From Arthonia radiata (taxonomy: Eukaryota > Ascomycota > Arthoniomycetes > Arthoniales > Arthoniaceae): 64,000 bases of DNA. Positions within the stretch are counted from its first letter, which is position 1. The number at the start of each line of letters is the position of its first letter. A program made the translations under genes and the position numbers. The stretch spans positions 744,001-808,000 of the forward strand of contig PSQN01000004.1 of assembly GCA_002989075.1 (NCBI GenBank), written 5' to 3'. Shown here piece after piece: positions 53,925-63,884 of this stretch. The notes under the pieces were generated by a model, which made no database searches, was not told the DNA's origin, and saw nothing but the letters and a program-made list of their open reading frames with translations.

Positions 53925-54689
53925 ATGCCTCTCGACACCTCCTCTTACAGTCTCGCGCTCCTCCGCCTCGACGGCCGCCGCTGGAACGAGCTCCGCACGA
54001 TCTACGGCCAGATCTCCACGCAAGCCGCCGCCGATGGCTCCTCGTACCTCGAGATGGGCAACACCAAGGTCATCTGCACAGTCAACGGGCCTGAAGAGGG
54101 TCGGCGAGTGGCAGGCAGCGGAGGTAGCGGCGAAGCAACAGTGCTTGTGGACGTGAACATGGCAGGCTTCAGTGGGAACGATCGCGTGAAGAGGACAAGG
54201 AACGACAAGAGGAATACGGAGTTGCAGCACACGATCAGCAAGGCGTTCAGCGCGCAGCTGCTCACACATCTGTATCCGCACTCGAGCATCAATGTCATGT
54301 TGCATGTGCTGACTCAGGATGGGAGTCTGTTGGCAGCGTGCATCAATGCGGCGACGTTGGCGCTGATTGATGCGGGTATACCGATGCAGCATTATATCAG
54401 CGCATGTACGGCGGGTTCGACATCGTCGTATTCTTCGAATGAAGAGGCGGCGGATCCGTTGCTGGATCTAAATAGCTTGGAGGAACAGGAGTTGCCGTTC
54501 TTAACAGTCGCGACGGTAGGTGGGACAGAGCAGGTCAGTGTTCTGATGATGGAGACGAGAGTGCAGATGCAGAGAGTAGAGGGGATGCTGGCAGTTGCAA
54601 TTGATGGATGCAGGAGTATACTGAAGACGCTGGATCAGGTGGTCCGAGAGCACGGGAAGAGAGTGCTGGAAAGTGCACCAGGCGGATGA
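53925..54689 (+). CDS. SKI6: Exosome complex subunit Rrp41/Ski6 (RNase PH-like)
   Basis: Intronless, 254 aa. Rrp41 is one of six RNase PH-fold subunits forming the barrel of the RNA exosome, active in 3' RNA processing in nucleus and cytoplasm. The start MPLDTSSYSLALLRLDGRRWNELR matches the family N-terminus. Further matches are ADGSSYLEMGNTKVICTVNGPEE, NTELQHTISKAFSAQLLTHLYPHSSINVMLHVLTQDGSLLAACINAATLALIDAGIPM and EGMLAVAIDGCRSILKTLDQVVREHGKR. Length equals the yeast protein (246 aa) within a few residues. A small Ser-rich insertion (SSYSSNEEAADP) interrupts the second half. The promoter is shared with the SNF2 gene. Confidence 0.93.
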   Translation: MPLDTSSYSLALLRLDGRRWNELRTIYGQISTQAAADGSSYLEMGNTKVICTVNGPEEGRRVAGSGGSGEATVLVDVNMAGFSGNDRVKRTRNDKRNTELQHTISKAFSAQLLTHLYPHSSINVMLHVLTQDGSLLAACINAATLALIDAGIPMQHYISACTAGSTSSYSSNEEAADPLLDLNSLEEQELPFLTVATVGGTEQVSVLMMETRVQMQRVEGMLAVAIDGCRSILKTLDQVVREHGKRVLESAPGG

Positions 54690-54825
54690 GGCTCGCATTA
54701 CTGACAGCACGCGTGACCGGGAGTCTGAGCTTCGTTGCGGTCATTGCGCGTAGACGCCCGTAAATGGTCTGCCAATCTTGGGATGCTCATTACAAATCAG
54801 GGATGCCGCGACGCTCTCCCCTAAG

Positions 54826-55905
54826 TCACTCAGCTTTAGAGAGCCTGGCCTCCCGCTCCTGCCAGTAATCCCTTTGCTGAGCTGTGGCAGATTTGCCGAT
54901 CATTCTTACGCCCCATTCTGGGAGTGCGTCAAGCAAGATGCCGGGAATGTCGTGACCGAGATGAGGCCTGATTAACGTTCGTCCACAGCCAACCTTGCCC
55001 AGCGCGGCTCTGGCGAAGGTACCAGCACTCGGTTTCGTAAAGCTGGCCTGCTCCGTCTTGCCCGACGCATTGGTTACTTCGCCGGCCACAAAACACAGGC
55101 ATTCCCCAGCGGAGTAGCGGGGTTGCATGTCGAGTTCCTGATTGAGGGCGTTGGACCACACATGTATGAAGGCTTTTGTGCCGCTATAAACGCTCGAAAA
55201 GGGGAAGCCTATGGCTGCAATGGAACCGAGATTGAGAATGAGGAACGGCTTGGGCTTCTCTTGGTTATGTTGCGACTTGCCAGTCTCGTCTGCAAGTATC
55301 GGCAGAAGGGCTCGCGTTATCTGAGCGGTGAAGCGCGCATTGATGTTGATTATAGCGTCCACATCAGCTGGTTCTGTATCCTGGACGGCCATCATCGGCG
55401 ATTTGTTTCCATAAACACCATGCATTGAGCCAATGTTATTGATCAAGATTGTAAGAGGTCCCGGCAACGCGGACATCTCCTGTGCGATCCTCTGTATGGC
55501 TTGTTTCATGCCATGCGATGTAGCTCCATCTGCAACAACGTATCTGAATGACACTTGCGGATACTCATCTTCCAACTTGCCAGCCAGGTCACGCAGCTTC
55601 TCCTCATTGCGCCCATGCAGCACAACATTGAAGCCGTGTCCAGCCAATTGGCGAGCAAAGGCCTCACCTATCCCTTGGGAAGATCCGGTCACGAGCGCCC
55701 AAGCTCCCGGGCGCCGATAACGAGGCAACTGTGATGAGTGAATGAAATGCAAGTGGACGAACGATACGAGCTGTGTCAGCAGATACACGACCTTAGTCAG
55801 ACCAACGAGGGACAGACCCAGATATACTGGAGATAGCAAGCTCGTTGATGGGTTCAACTTTGTGTCGGTGTCGAGCAGGGACCGGACAGCCTTGTAGACG
55901 TCCAT
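54826..55905 (-). CDS. Microsomal-type short-chain dehydrogenase/reductase (3-ketoacyl-CoA reductase/HSD17B12-like)
   Basis: Intronless, 359 aa. An N-terminal membrane segment (LGLSLVGLTKVVYLLTQLVSFVHL, about 29-52) precedes an SDR Rossmann fold: ALVTGSSQGIGEAFA (TGxxxGIG, NADPH), LTILINNIGS (NNxG variant), PFLILNLGSIAA with the catalytic Ser, and VYSGTKAFIHVWSNALNQEL with Tyr-x-x-x-Lys. This architecture is that of yeast Ifa38 and animal HSD17B12, which reduce 3-ketoacyl-CoA in very-long-chain fatty acid elongation in the ER. It lacks an obvious KKxx ER-retrieval ending. Compared with Ifa38, it has a longer loop between NNIGS and the catalytic Ser (MHGVYGNKSPMMAVQD). It may be a divergent paralogue rather than the essential elongase. 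Confidence 0.75.
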   Translation of the reverse strand: MDVYKAVRSLLDTDTKLNPSTSLLSPVYLGLSLVGLTKVVYLLTQLVSFVHLHFIHSSQLPRYRRPGAWALVTGSSQGIGEAFARQLAGHGFNVVLHGRNEEKLRDLAGKLEDEYPQVSFRYVVADGATSHGMKQAIQRIAQEMSALPGPLTILINNIGSMHGVYGNKSPMMAVQDTEPADVDAIININARFTAQITRALLPILADETGKSQHNQEKPKPFLILNLGSIAAIGFPFSSVYSGTKAFIHVWSNALNQELDMQPRYSAGECLCFVAGEVTNASGKTEQASFTKPSAGTFARAALGKVGCGRTLIRPHLGHDIPGILLDALPEWGVRMIGKSATAQQRDYWQEREARLSKAE

Positions 55906-56650
55906 ACCACAATACGTCGGTAAATCAGCACGGTGCTCTTAAAGGCTCAATCAACGGTTGCCTGTGGTGATTTGGCAATGCTGTGTGGCCGTTGTACAGG
56001 CCTGAGGCGAGATGGCTCGGAATTCTGCCTAGCGACTTGCAGTTGTCAATACCAGTCAGGTGCCTGTGCCGGGCGTTCGCCTTCTTAGTGAGGCTCTTAT
56101 AGTGATAACGTGTATCCGAAAAGTGTACGAACATCTGCCGATGGCCTTGTGTGATTGTTCAGCGGCCTTCGGTGAACTGTATCGTAGGACGCGGAGCCTC
56201 ACCTGGAGTAAGGTGATGTATCTTCGACCTACCCCACCCAGTCTGGTGGTGTCACAGTGGTACAAGATTCGTGTGAACGGAATTGCGACTTGCGAAAGGC
56301 ATACGAGCCGAAGAGGAAAGAAGATTACCTCTGAAGCTGAGCGTGGTGAACACTCGAACAGGGTCAAACGAATGTGGCTTTGAGCAAGGCGATACAAGTG
56401 ACATAGCAGAGTCGCAAGGTATAGACACATTGACATCGTATTCAAGCTGTATGCAATCATTAGAATATGCAAACAGGCGTTCTGACGCTGAGCTGCCAAA
56501 GTCTCTCAAGTCAGGACTTCCCAGCACATTACACCTTCATACGTGCACCATACCGACAAGACCGCGTCACGCTTCTGCACACTCAACATGCCTCCACAGT
56601 AGATCGTGAGCCTCCACAACTAGTCATACATTCCATGACCGAGTGCAGGT
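55906..56650. other. Intergenic region SDR / forkhead gene
   Basis: 745 bp between the SDR start and the 3' end of the forkhead gene, both on the minus strand. It holds the SDR promoter. No gene is supported. Confidence 0.4.
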
Positions 56651-58129
56651 TCAGGATTGCTGGCTAGACGATCCTCCAATCGAGAAGAACTCATCAGGGA
56701 ACTCAAACCCCAAGTTGTTGGCTTGCGGTGCTCCAGAGCTCATGGGACCTGTCGGGGACGAAGCCGGACCGTCATCCTCGAATATGTTCGCGGGCTTGAC
56801 GTCTGATGGCAGACCGCCCAAGTAGCAAGCCTCGGGCGATGACGTTTCTGTTGGAGGTGTGAGGGATGCGCTCGTTTGAAGACGCTGGGGTGGACACATC
56901 CATTGATCGGAGTGAACACCAGCCTGTACATATTGCGACACATTCATCAAGCCATGCACATGTTCCGGGTCAGATCTTGGTGGATCGAAAGCAATGTTCG
57001 CGGCGGTCGGATGGTGCCAAGGTGCATACGCTGGAGAGCTTGTGTATCCAAAGCTTGGGCAGCTGGCACCGAACATGTCCCCGTAATCGATACTGCCTAT
57101 GCCAAGGCCAATACCGGATGTGAGATTGCCCTGTTGATGAGAGCCGCCTGTGAGGTCGTCATCGAGGACGGGTGTCGAGTGGCGAGAGTTCACGTCGACC
57201 CAGGGGTCTGCTGGACTCTGGCTCCGTCTACCACTGGCCACATTGCGCAGCTGAGCGGGACGACGGGCCACATACCTGACCTTGGGAACTGCTGGTTGTC
57301 GAGACGGGTAGGGACCTCTCGCATGCCGCCCTTTCGACGTTGAGCGCTGGTTGTTGCGGCGGAAGCGCGTGGTGGGCTCGACGGCCCCCTCCTTGATAGC
57401 TTTGTCGGTCAGATACCACGAGGTTTTCTCCGCGTTGTTTGGATTGGTTCTTGACCCTCTATCGAAGGCCTAAAGAGCCATTAGCTTAGGACAAGGGCAT
57501 GTAATCAAATGATACCTACGACGTTCATGGAGAGGTTGTGGCGGATGCTGTTCTGCCATCCCCTGACACGCGGGTCTGCAGCCTTGGTTGTGTTTCGTCT
57601 GAACCACTCGTAGATGTCCTTCAGTGAACACTCCTGATTTGGCATGGACATGAAGCAGTCGAACAATAGTCGATTGTAGGGAATCTTGTCTCGATCTTCT
57701 TCCTCTTCCTCTTCGTCATCGAAGGAACCAGCTGATGCCATCATCTGCCCGAGCTCTGGAGAGCCGGAGTAGTCGGACCAATGACTGGTGAAGGTGTTGT
57801 GCTGGTCCAGGAAGGGGGAGGAGCATTGAGAGTCTGCTGCAAGACAGCGTCAACGTTAGTGCTTTAATGTCAGATGAGGCCCCGCTGAGTCGTAACATAC
57901 CTGACTTTGGAGCCCGCATGTTGTTCTGCAAATGATCCATGTTTCGTGGATCCAGACATCTGCTATGGCAGTCGTTGAGTGATGACGAGTGGCGATCCTG
58001 CTGGTCTTGCTTGATATGTTGCTGTGCGAACCAGATTGCAGACTCTGTAGGATATGACGATGGGGGCGCGTGATTGTTGTTGCTATCAACGTGGCTCATG
58101 TCAGAGCTCCAATCACCGTACTGATTCAT
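56651..58129 (-). CDS. Forkhead-box transcription factor
   Basis: Exons 58129-57901, 57836-57520 and 57469-56651, 454 aa with all phases in agreement. The forkhead winged-helix DNA-binding domain spans roughly residues 120-220: KIPYNRLLFDCFMSMPNQECSLKDIYEWFRRNT, then RGWQNSIRHNLSMNVAF, where the recognition helix (NSIRHNLS) is fully conserved, and KTSWYLTDKAIKEGAVEPTTRFRR. Intron 2 falls just after the recognition helix, as in many FOX genes. An acidic run (DDEEEEEEDRDK) directly precedes the domain. N-terminal Gln/His/Asn-rich and C-terminal Pro/Ser/Gly-rich regions look like activation domains. Such factors in fungi regulate cell-cycle or developmental genes; which orthologue this is cannot be said. 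The gene has 1.37 kb of upstream non-coding DNA. Confidence 0.88.
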
Positions 58130-59500
58130 GTTGAATATGGAGTGGCAACGCGCTGGTTTCTTTTGGAGCGGGAAGGGGTAACGATGCCTAGACGTGTTGC
58201 CCGGTAAATGGCCCTCGCAGTCGTGGGGTAGCTAGCGAGTTGCGAGATGTCCGAAGTAATGAGTTGCCGGTGTGGGCGCAACTATGATCAAACGAAAGCT
58301 GGATTGGGGTGGGAAGGGAGATTCTATTTGGGTTGAAGATGGCTCAGAGAGTGCTGAAAGTTTAGGTGTTATGTAGTGAGGCTTGCGTATCTACGACATG
58401 CATGCCACCTCCACCCCCACTGTAGGACAGTGGCTGAGATGTGTACGGTGAAGGGAACAAGGTCAAGAGTGAGTGGTAAGGTGTCTTTGAAGAGTGCAGT
58501 GCAAATGTTGAAGGCAGTCCACTCCAAGGATCAAAGCTGACTAGCGTGATCGTGAGATGGACGCGGCTCCTCTTAAGACGAAAGTTGTCAGGCGCCCACA
58601 AGCGGTGAAGAGGTTCTGGACAGCGCTGGTATGCAGGTCGAACGTAGACTCACTTTTGAAGTACACGAGCAGGGGTTTAAGCTCAGGCCCTGACGCATTG
58701 TCCAGCAAGCAAATAGGTGGTCAATTGTAAGTGAAATCTGATTGTTGCCTTTTGCTGCTAGCAAGTATTGGCGGAACGCTTGTAGAATACTTCCGAATGG
58801 CAATCAGCGTCCAGCGGGATGGCCCGTCGAACCCGTCGAGCTCAAAAACATCCACAGTTTGAAACAGAAACCCGAGCTTGAACAGCAGCTCATCGCTTGA
58901 GATTTTGGGTGCCAACCACTTGTTGGTGCAAGTTCCCGGCCATATAGCTCACCGCCGAGAGTGGCACTGCAAGTTGCCGTCTGCCGAGCAAGCACTTCGT
59001 CATCCACACTCTCCCATTCTACTAGTCAGATTGATACACAGACCATCGCGCATTCTTCACGCGACTAGACGCCTGAGCTCCACGGTGAGGCGCGCTAAAT
59101 CCGTGTAGGGAAGACAAGGCTTGGCCCAGGGCAAGCAAGCAGATTCGTCTGTGAGACCAAGCATAGCCAATCGATTTTGAGAGGGCGTGTGAACCGGGTG
59201 GAAAGTATGGGAGGCCGAAGAGAATGTGAACATGAAGGGAAGAGCACCTGCTCGACTGAGGTAGGTAGTCTTTGACGTATTAAAATGGACGTGAAAAGGG
59301 CCTGTGCGCAACGAGCGATCTTCTAGGTGGTCACGAATCGACGCCGTGTATTGCTATCTTGGTCTTTGTGCATAAAGGGTCCAGTAGCGGTGCCGAACTT
59401 GAAACCATCTCAAAAGTATCGTGACCGGCGAGTGCGTGCAGTCCTGTCTCAATATGCTGCACATACCCAGATCGAGTGATAGGACCGAGCTGCAAGGTAC
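58130..59500. promoter_or_regulatory. Long upstream region of the forkhead gene
   Basis: 1.37 kb between the 3' end of cactin and the forkhead start. Open frames here are short and unsupported. A regulatory gene with a long upstream region is usual; no defined element was identified. Confidence 0.4.
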
Positions 59501-61131
59501 CTATTTCCGGTAGAACATCTACGCGCGAGGTTAGCCCCTGCCGAACCGAAGTCGTGCAAAGTACTTTGACATACCCTTCGAAACTGGAAATGAAGCTGCA
59601 GAACTCCCTAAGTGGAAACGTCAGCGCGTGTCAATTACCAGGTCCGGCTGTCCCGACTTACGCCTTCAAAAGTGCTCCTGAAACCTCGTTCGTGTCTTGC
59701 GCTATGGTCCCACTCCCGGTCGACGATACGAAATGCGATGTCCTCGTAGGGACGTCCGGAGATGAATTTAATAACGCAAGTGTCGTCCTCTCCAGCCTTC
59801 GCAGTCAGTTGGCCACGTCTGCGACCATACTCTCGGATGATCTTAAACGTTGGTCCTTGGGTCTTGTCGATGAGATCGGGGTAGAATATGTTGAACTTAT
59901 AGCCCTGCACCACCTTTGGAGGGGGATTGTCATGGTCATAGTGCGTCTGATTGTACTTGTTCCATTCGTAGCCCATGATAACGCGGTTGAAATATCTTGG
60001 CTTGCGCCGCTCGACTGACGTTGATCGGCGAGACTGCTCGGGATCTTCTGCTTCGTCCGCGAACACCTCTTCGTCTTCCCCAATGTCTTTTGCAGCTTCT
60101 CGTGCGAAAAGCGCATCGTCCTTCTGTCCCAGACTGTTGGCACGACTATCGCCCGACTTACTCATAGGCGAGCGCGGCTTTGCCGCGTCCTCTTCGGAAG
60201 TTTTGGCATCGTTGCTGCGAGGTACAAAGCCACCCTTGATGATAGTTTGGCGCTTGCCAGCCTGGGTGGGGTTAGTTTCGTAGGCAGCAAAACATATGCA
60301 ATGGAGGGAACTCACTACCTGACTTAGCCATGTCGTTTCATCGACGATAGGAAATCCCTTGCAGGATTGGGGAACTCTCAACAGAGACTCCGGATCCACG
60401 CCTGTCTGCTTCTCTATACCCGCAGAGGTGTTCTGAAGATCATCAAAACCTGGCTTGACGGCAAGCTTGCCAACAGCGCGGTGAGCTCTTTCTGCCTGGT
60501 GCCTGCGAAGGACTTCCACTTGTGACGCTGTCGCCTGCTCTGTCACCTGCTCGAGCTTCGTCCTGGACTTGTGAAGGCGCACGCCATCCAACAATGACTG
60601 CCAGTATTCTGTGTCGATCGGCTGATCGGAGTTCAGCTTGGAGGTTATCTGTTTCTCAAGCGCTATGAGTTCATCCAATGATTTGGATTTGAAGATCTTG
60701 CCAACATCTGAGGACACGCTTTGCGCACCTCGAGCGCCCCTCGCGCCTTGTTCAAGCTCTTGTAGTCTTGATCTGCACACAGAGCGGACCGCGTGCCAGA
60801 ACTCTCTCTTGATGGTCTTTGACTCCGTTCGCTCGAGGCTGATGTAGACGTCCAGGTCCTTATTGATCTCCCGCATTTGGTCATGGTCGAGACCATCGAG
60901 TAATGTTCCGGGATCAATCACCTCAGTATCGGTATCTGGGACTTCGCAGTCGAAGGTATCCCTGGTATCGTCAACGAACTGAAGCGTGACCGCGAGCCAG
61001 TCAACCGGTTTCGCCCGACCTTCCTTCACTCGTATTTGAGCTTTTTTGTATGCTTGTCTGAGGACGAACGCATCTTCGTCGGCCAGCCAAGCTGCTTCTT
61101 GAGTGTCTGCGTTTCTTTTCTTTGCGTTCAT
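59501..61131 (-). CDS. Cactin (splicing-associated protein)
   Basis: Exons 61131-60319, 60261-59662, 59607-59575 and 59518-59501, 487 aa. Cactin is a conserved nuclear protein that associates with the spliceosome and, in fission yeast, supports splicing and telomere integrity. The C-terminal cactin domain is unmistakable: KPRYFNRVIMGYEWNKYNQTHYDHDNPPPKVVQGYKFNIFYPDLIDKT, TCVIKFISGRPYEDIAFRIVDREWDHS and, after two micro-exons, RGFRSTFEGGVLQLHFQFRRMFYRK. Without those last 33- and 18-nt exons the conserved ending is lost. The first intron (60318-60262, 57 bp) has no stop and keeps frame, but its CTAAC branch point and the alien VVSSLHCICF reading mark it as an intron. The N-terminal half is helical. 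The ATG at 61131 is the first in frame. Confidence 0.9.
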
Positions 61132-61603
61132 GTTCAGCTCGCTGAGAGACTGGCAAGGGCGAGCCTGAAATCGTACGCCTGCAGGCAAGGAGTGTCGTAC
61201 TGGAGCGGACACTATGTCGACAGTGTCTGAAATCGGTGTTTATTTCTTCAAGGTGTGAAGTGTCGGGGATTCCGAACTTCTATGAAATGGGCGTTGTCGC
61301 GGAGGGTGCCGGAGATTAGGACACATTTCTTGCTTCAGGGGACACTTCTCTCAAAGACTATTTGCAGCTGCTACGCATTCGCACATTCTCTCCTTTTCGA
61401 TCCTGTTTCGTCTGCGAAATATGAGGAAGTACTGCGAGACACGCATTCTCTGGCTCTTGGCTCGTATGTGCGAATGACCAAGGTGCAGCCTGGCGCCTCT
61501 GCTCCCCGTAAGATGTTCCTGCAGCCTTGGAGACGAGCTTTCCTAGTGAGATCCATGTCTTCCGCTGAATTCTCTCGCCACTGGTAAACGTAGCCTTGGC
61601 TCA
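61132..61603. promoter_or_regulatory. Divergent promoter cactin / XLF
   Basis: 472 bp between opposite start codons; no motif was recognised. Confidence 0.4.
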
Positions 61604-63136
61604 ATGTCAACTTCACAATGGACCTCGCTTGCTGCGCAAGGTACGCCAGATGAAGAGCCTGTTGTGTTCAAATTTGTTGCACGCTCAGGGGGTTACTTTC
61701 TTCAAGTTTCAGACCTTTCTAACGTTTGGGCCGAGACCTTCACAAAGCGGGACATCATAGATCGTGCACAAGGCAGCAATTGCCCTATCGATCCCTCTCA
61801 AGATGATGAGCAGCTTGACATTCTTATCAGGCATCTGGAGAAGGCGCTGCTGGCGGACGCAGATACAGTGACAAAGTGCCAGCTGACGCGGGCAGCCGAA
61901 TCTCTGGATATAGAAGTTGAGTGCAGTCTACCAGCGGGTTTGCAGCCTTTGCAATGGTCATTCGCATTGGAAGGGCAGAAAAGCCCCACGTTTCGAAACG
62001 ACGTCGTCATGCCTCTCATCGAAAAGGTGAATGCACAGAGGGGCTTGGTAGACGAGCTTGTTCATCTCCTGAATAAGAAAGACATCGCCATCGCAAATCT
62101 CATTGACAAAGTGGATTCGTCCGGTATCGATCTTGCCACAGTCTTTCCCACCGCGAGTGCAAACCGTACTGGTCGGAAAATTGACAAAAAAGAGCACATC
62201 AAGCGCACAGTCAAGGGTCTTCAGCAGTTCGACTCCTCCGCCTTCTTCGAGCAGCACAGAAGTGCTGATAAGAAATCGAGAAGTCTATCCCAAGCTTTTG
62301 GGGAAGCACAAGGAAAGCCGGGATCCGGAGGTGTGGCGAACTCGGAGCCTGAGAGCTATGCAGCGACGACAACTTTTCCGCAAAGACACTCTCCAGCAAA
62401 ACACAGTGCAGCAACGCGGCCGGCTGAGGCCAAAGATGGAGTAGAATCAGAAGACCGAAGGTCAAGCGCGAGATCTACAACGCCAGTCTTGCGAGCGGCC
62501 GAACACAAGCTGGAAGATGACACAACAGAGGATGAGACGGACGATGATCTTGACGGAAATCATACCCCCGGCTTGGCACCGCAAAATGATGTGGTTGGTG
62601 CACCTGTTCCCGAACCCGCACAATCGACGCTCGACCCGCCAAAAGATAATTATGAAGCCGGAGTACCTAGTCGGGGAACACTGCACGGTGGAAAGAAGCT
62701 AGGCACTATAGGTGGGCCCAAGCAACCTACTTCTGACACCTCTTCGAGGGACGCTACACCAGCCGTTATCTCTAGCGCGAATGAAGGTCCTTCCGCCCCC
62801 GCTTCAGCACTTTCATCTCCTAAGAAAAGTAAGATTGGTGCTATCGGTGGCCGCAAGGCTGCCAAAGCAACGTCGGATGAATCAAAAGTAGCACCAGATC
62901 CCTCCACCAAGAACATAATCAACCGGGATGAGGGTTCGACCGTGTCAAAACCAGTAGCGCCACACGCTCCAACAAGTCGGACTCCAAACGAAAACACAAC
63001 CTCGGAATCTGCTACAGAAGCCACAGAAAACGATACCGCAGATCCTAAGCAAGACGCGGATCACAAAAGGCAAGCCCTCAAACGCGAGCTGGAGGCTCGA
63101 GCCAAGTCGCAAAACAAGAAGAAGAGAAAATTCTGA
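61604..63136 (+). CDS. XLF/Cernunnos (Nej1-like) non-homologous end-joining factor
   Basis: Intronless, 510 aa. XLF stimulates DNA ligase IV-XRCC4 during non-homologous end joining. The N-terminal head domain fits the fungal family: W at position 6, VFKFVARSGGYFLQVSDLSNVWAETFTKRDIIDRAQGSNCPIDPSQDDEQLDILIRHLEKAL, then LPAGLQPLQWSFALEG. A helical stalk follows (VVMPLIEKVNAQRGLVDELVHLLNKKDIAIANLIDKVDSSGIDLATVFP). After about residue 235 the protein is disordered and Ser/Thr/Pro/Asp-rich. Two similar lysine/glycine motifs appear there, KKLGTIGGPK (about 363) and SKIGAIGGRK (about 408). The extreme C-terminus is SQNKKKRKF, resembling the Ku-binding basic-aromatic ending of XLF proteins. The tail is longer than in human XLF (299 aa) but usual for filamentous fungi. 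Confidence 0.85.
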   Translation: MSTSQWTSLAAQGTPDEEPVVFKFVARSGGYFLQVSDLSNVWAETFTKRDIIDRAQGSNCPIDPSQDDEQLDILIRHLEKALLADADTVTKCQLTRAAESLDIEVECSLPAGLQPLQWSFALEGQKSPTFRNDVVMPLIEKVNAQRGLVDELVHLLNKKDIAIANLIDKVDSSGIDLATVFPTASANRTGRKIDKKEHIKRTVKGLQQFDSSAFFEQHRSADKKSRSLSQAFGEAQGKPGSGGVANSEPESYAATTTFPQRHSPAKHSAATRPAEAKDGVESEDRRSSARSTTPVLRAAEHKLEDDTTEDETDDDLDGNHTPGLAPQNDVVGAPVPEPAQSTLDPPKDNYEAGVPSRGTLHGGKKLGTIGGPKQPTSDTSSRDATPAVISSANEGPSAPASALSSPKKSKIGAIGGRKAAKATSDESKVAPDPSTKNIINRDEGSTVSKPVAPHAPTSRTPNENTTSESATEATENDTADPKQDADHKRQALKRELEARAKSQNKKKRKF

Positions 63137-63329
63137 GGAGATCCCGTTCAAGAATGAAGCTAGTGATTCAAGATGACCTGATCACCCACTGCCGTATCAC
63201 ACCACTTGTTGCGCGTTCAGTCGACTCCGAATTCCATGATGTTCATTGTCCGAGGCACAGCGAGAACTTCCCCTCCTGGTTGACGCAAAGTCTTCATGCC
63301 GTAGACACGCGCTGCAAAAACAAGGTGTA

Positions 63330-63591
63330 TCATCTCCGCGCTCGCTGATTTCTGCGGCGCTGTTCGTCCCTGCGCCGTTGCTCTTCCCTCCGACGCTGCT
63401 CCTCCCAACATCGTTGGCATAGACTGTAGGTGGGCACGATGGTGAGATTGGCGGAATTGTGCTCATGACAGCCCCAGCCCTCCGAGAACGGCACACCAGA
63501 TTCATCGGTGTCTTCTGGGATCAGCAAAATTCTTCAACTGCTAGATTAAATGCTGGATTCACTTACTGATTCTCATCAGTTGGTCCCGCAT
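63330..63591 (-). CDS. Possible small protein with Arg/Glu-rich repeat tail
   Basis: Model: exon 63591-63567 (MRDQLMRI plus one base), 52-bp intron with GTAAGT donor, exon 63514-63330; phases agree and give 69 aa. The body reads DTDESGVPFSEGWGCHEHNSANLTIVPTYSLCQRCW and contains Cys-x-His and Cys-x-x-Cys, followed by repeated RRREEQ/RRRDEQ/RRRNQ hexamers. It may be a small zinc-binding protein, or the fragment of a larger gene. A competing plus-strand exon overlaps its 5' end. Confidence 0.33.
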
Positions 63592-63884
63592 CCTCCAACA
63601 GAACAAATGGACGTACACTCTTCTTGACAGATGCCCGCAAGCATATCGGCGCTGACGATATTGACACATTGAAAGCTGCGCGCTGTGTTAATGCTATCAC
63701 GAAAGATACGGATTTCGGTCGAGCGGTTCGAAAGTTGTGGGACTTTCAAGGGGCTACGGATGGGCTTTTTGGCAGATACTTAGAATGCGTGAAGCGGCTC
63801 GTGCGTGCAAACGTCGCCTTGCTAGCCAAGTGCGGTCGATCAGCGATCTCAATGAAAACGGGGGCATCTTTTGCCACTTGCTAA
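63580..63884 (+). CDS. Possible exon of an unknown gene at the right edge
   Basis: After an acceptor-like TTACTGAT...CATCAG, the plus strand is open to a TAA at 63884: GPASSNRTNGRTLFLTDARKHIGADDIDTLKAARCVNAITKDTDFGRAVRKLWDF, then GLFGRYLECVKRLVRANVALLAKC. Composition is protein-like. No start or donor partner was found; a frame at 63154-63348 (MKLVIQDDLITHCRITPLVARSVDSEF) could be an upstream exon, but the splice signals between them are unclear. Confidence 0.28.
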
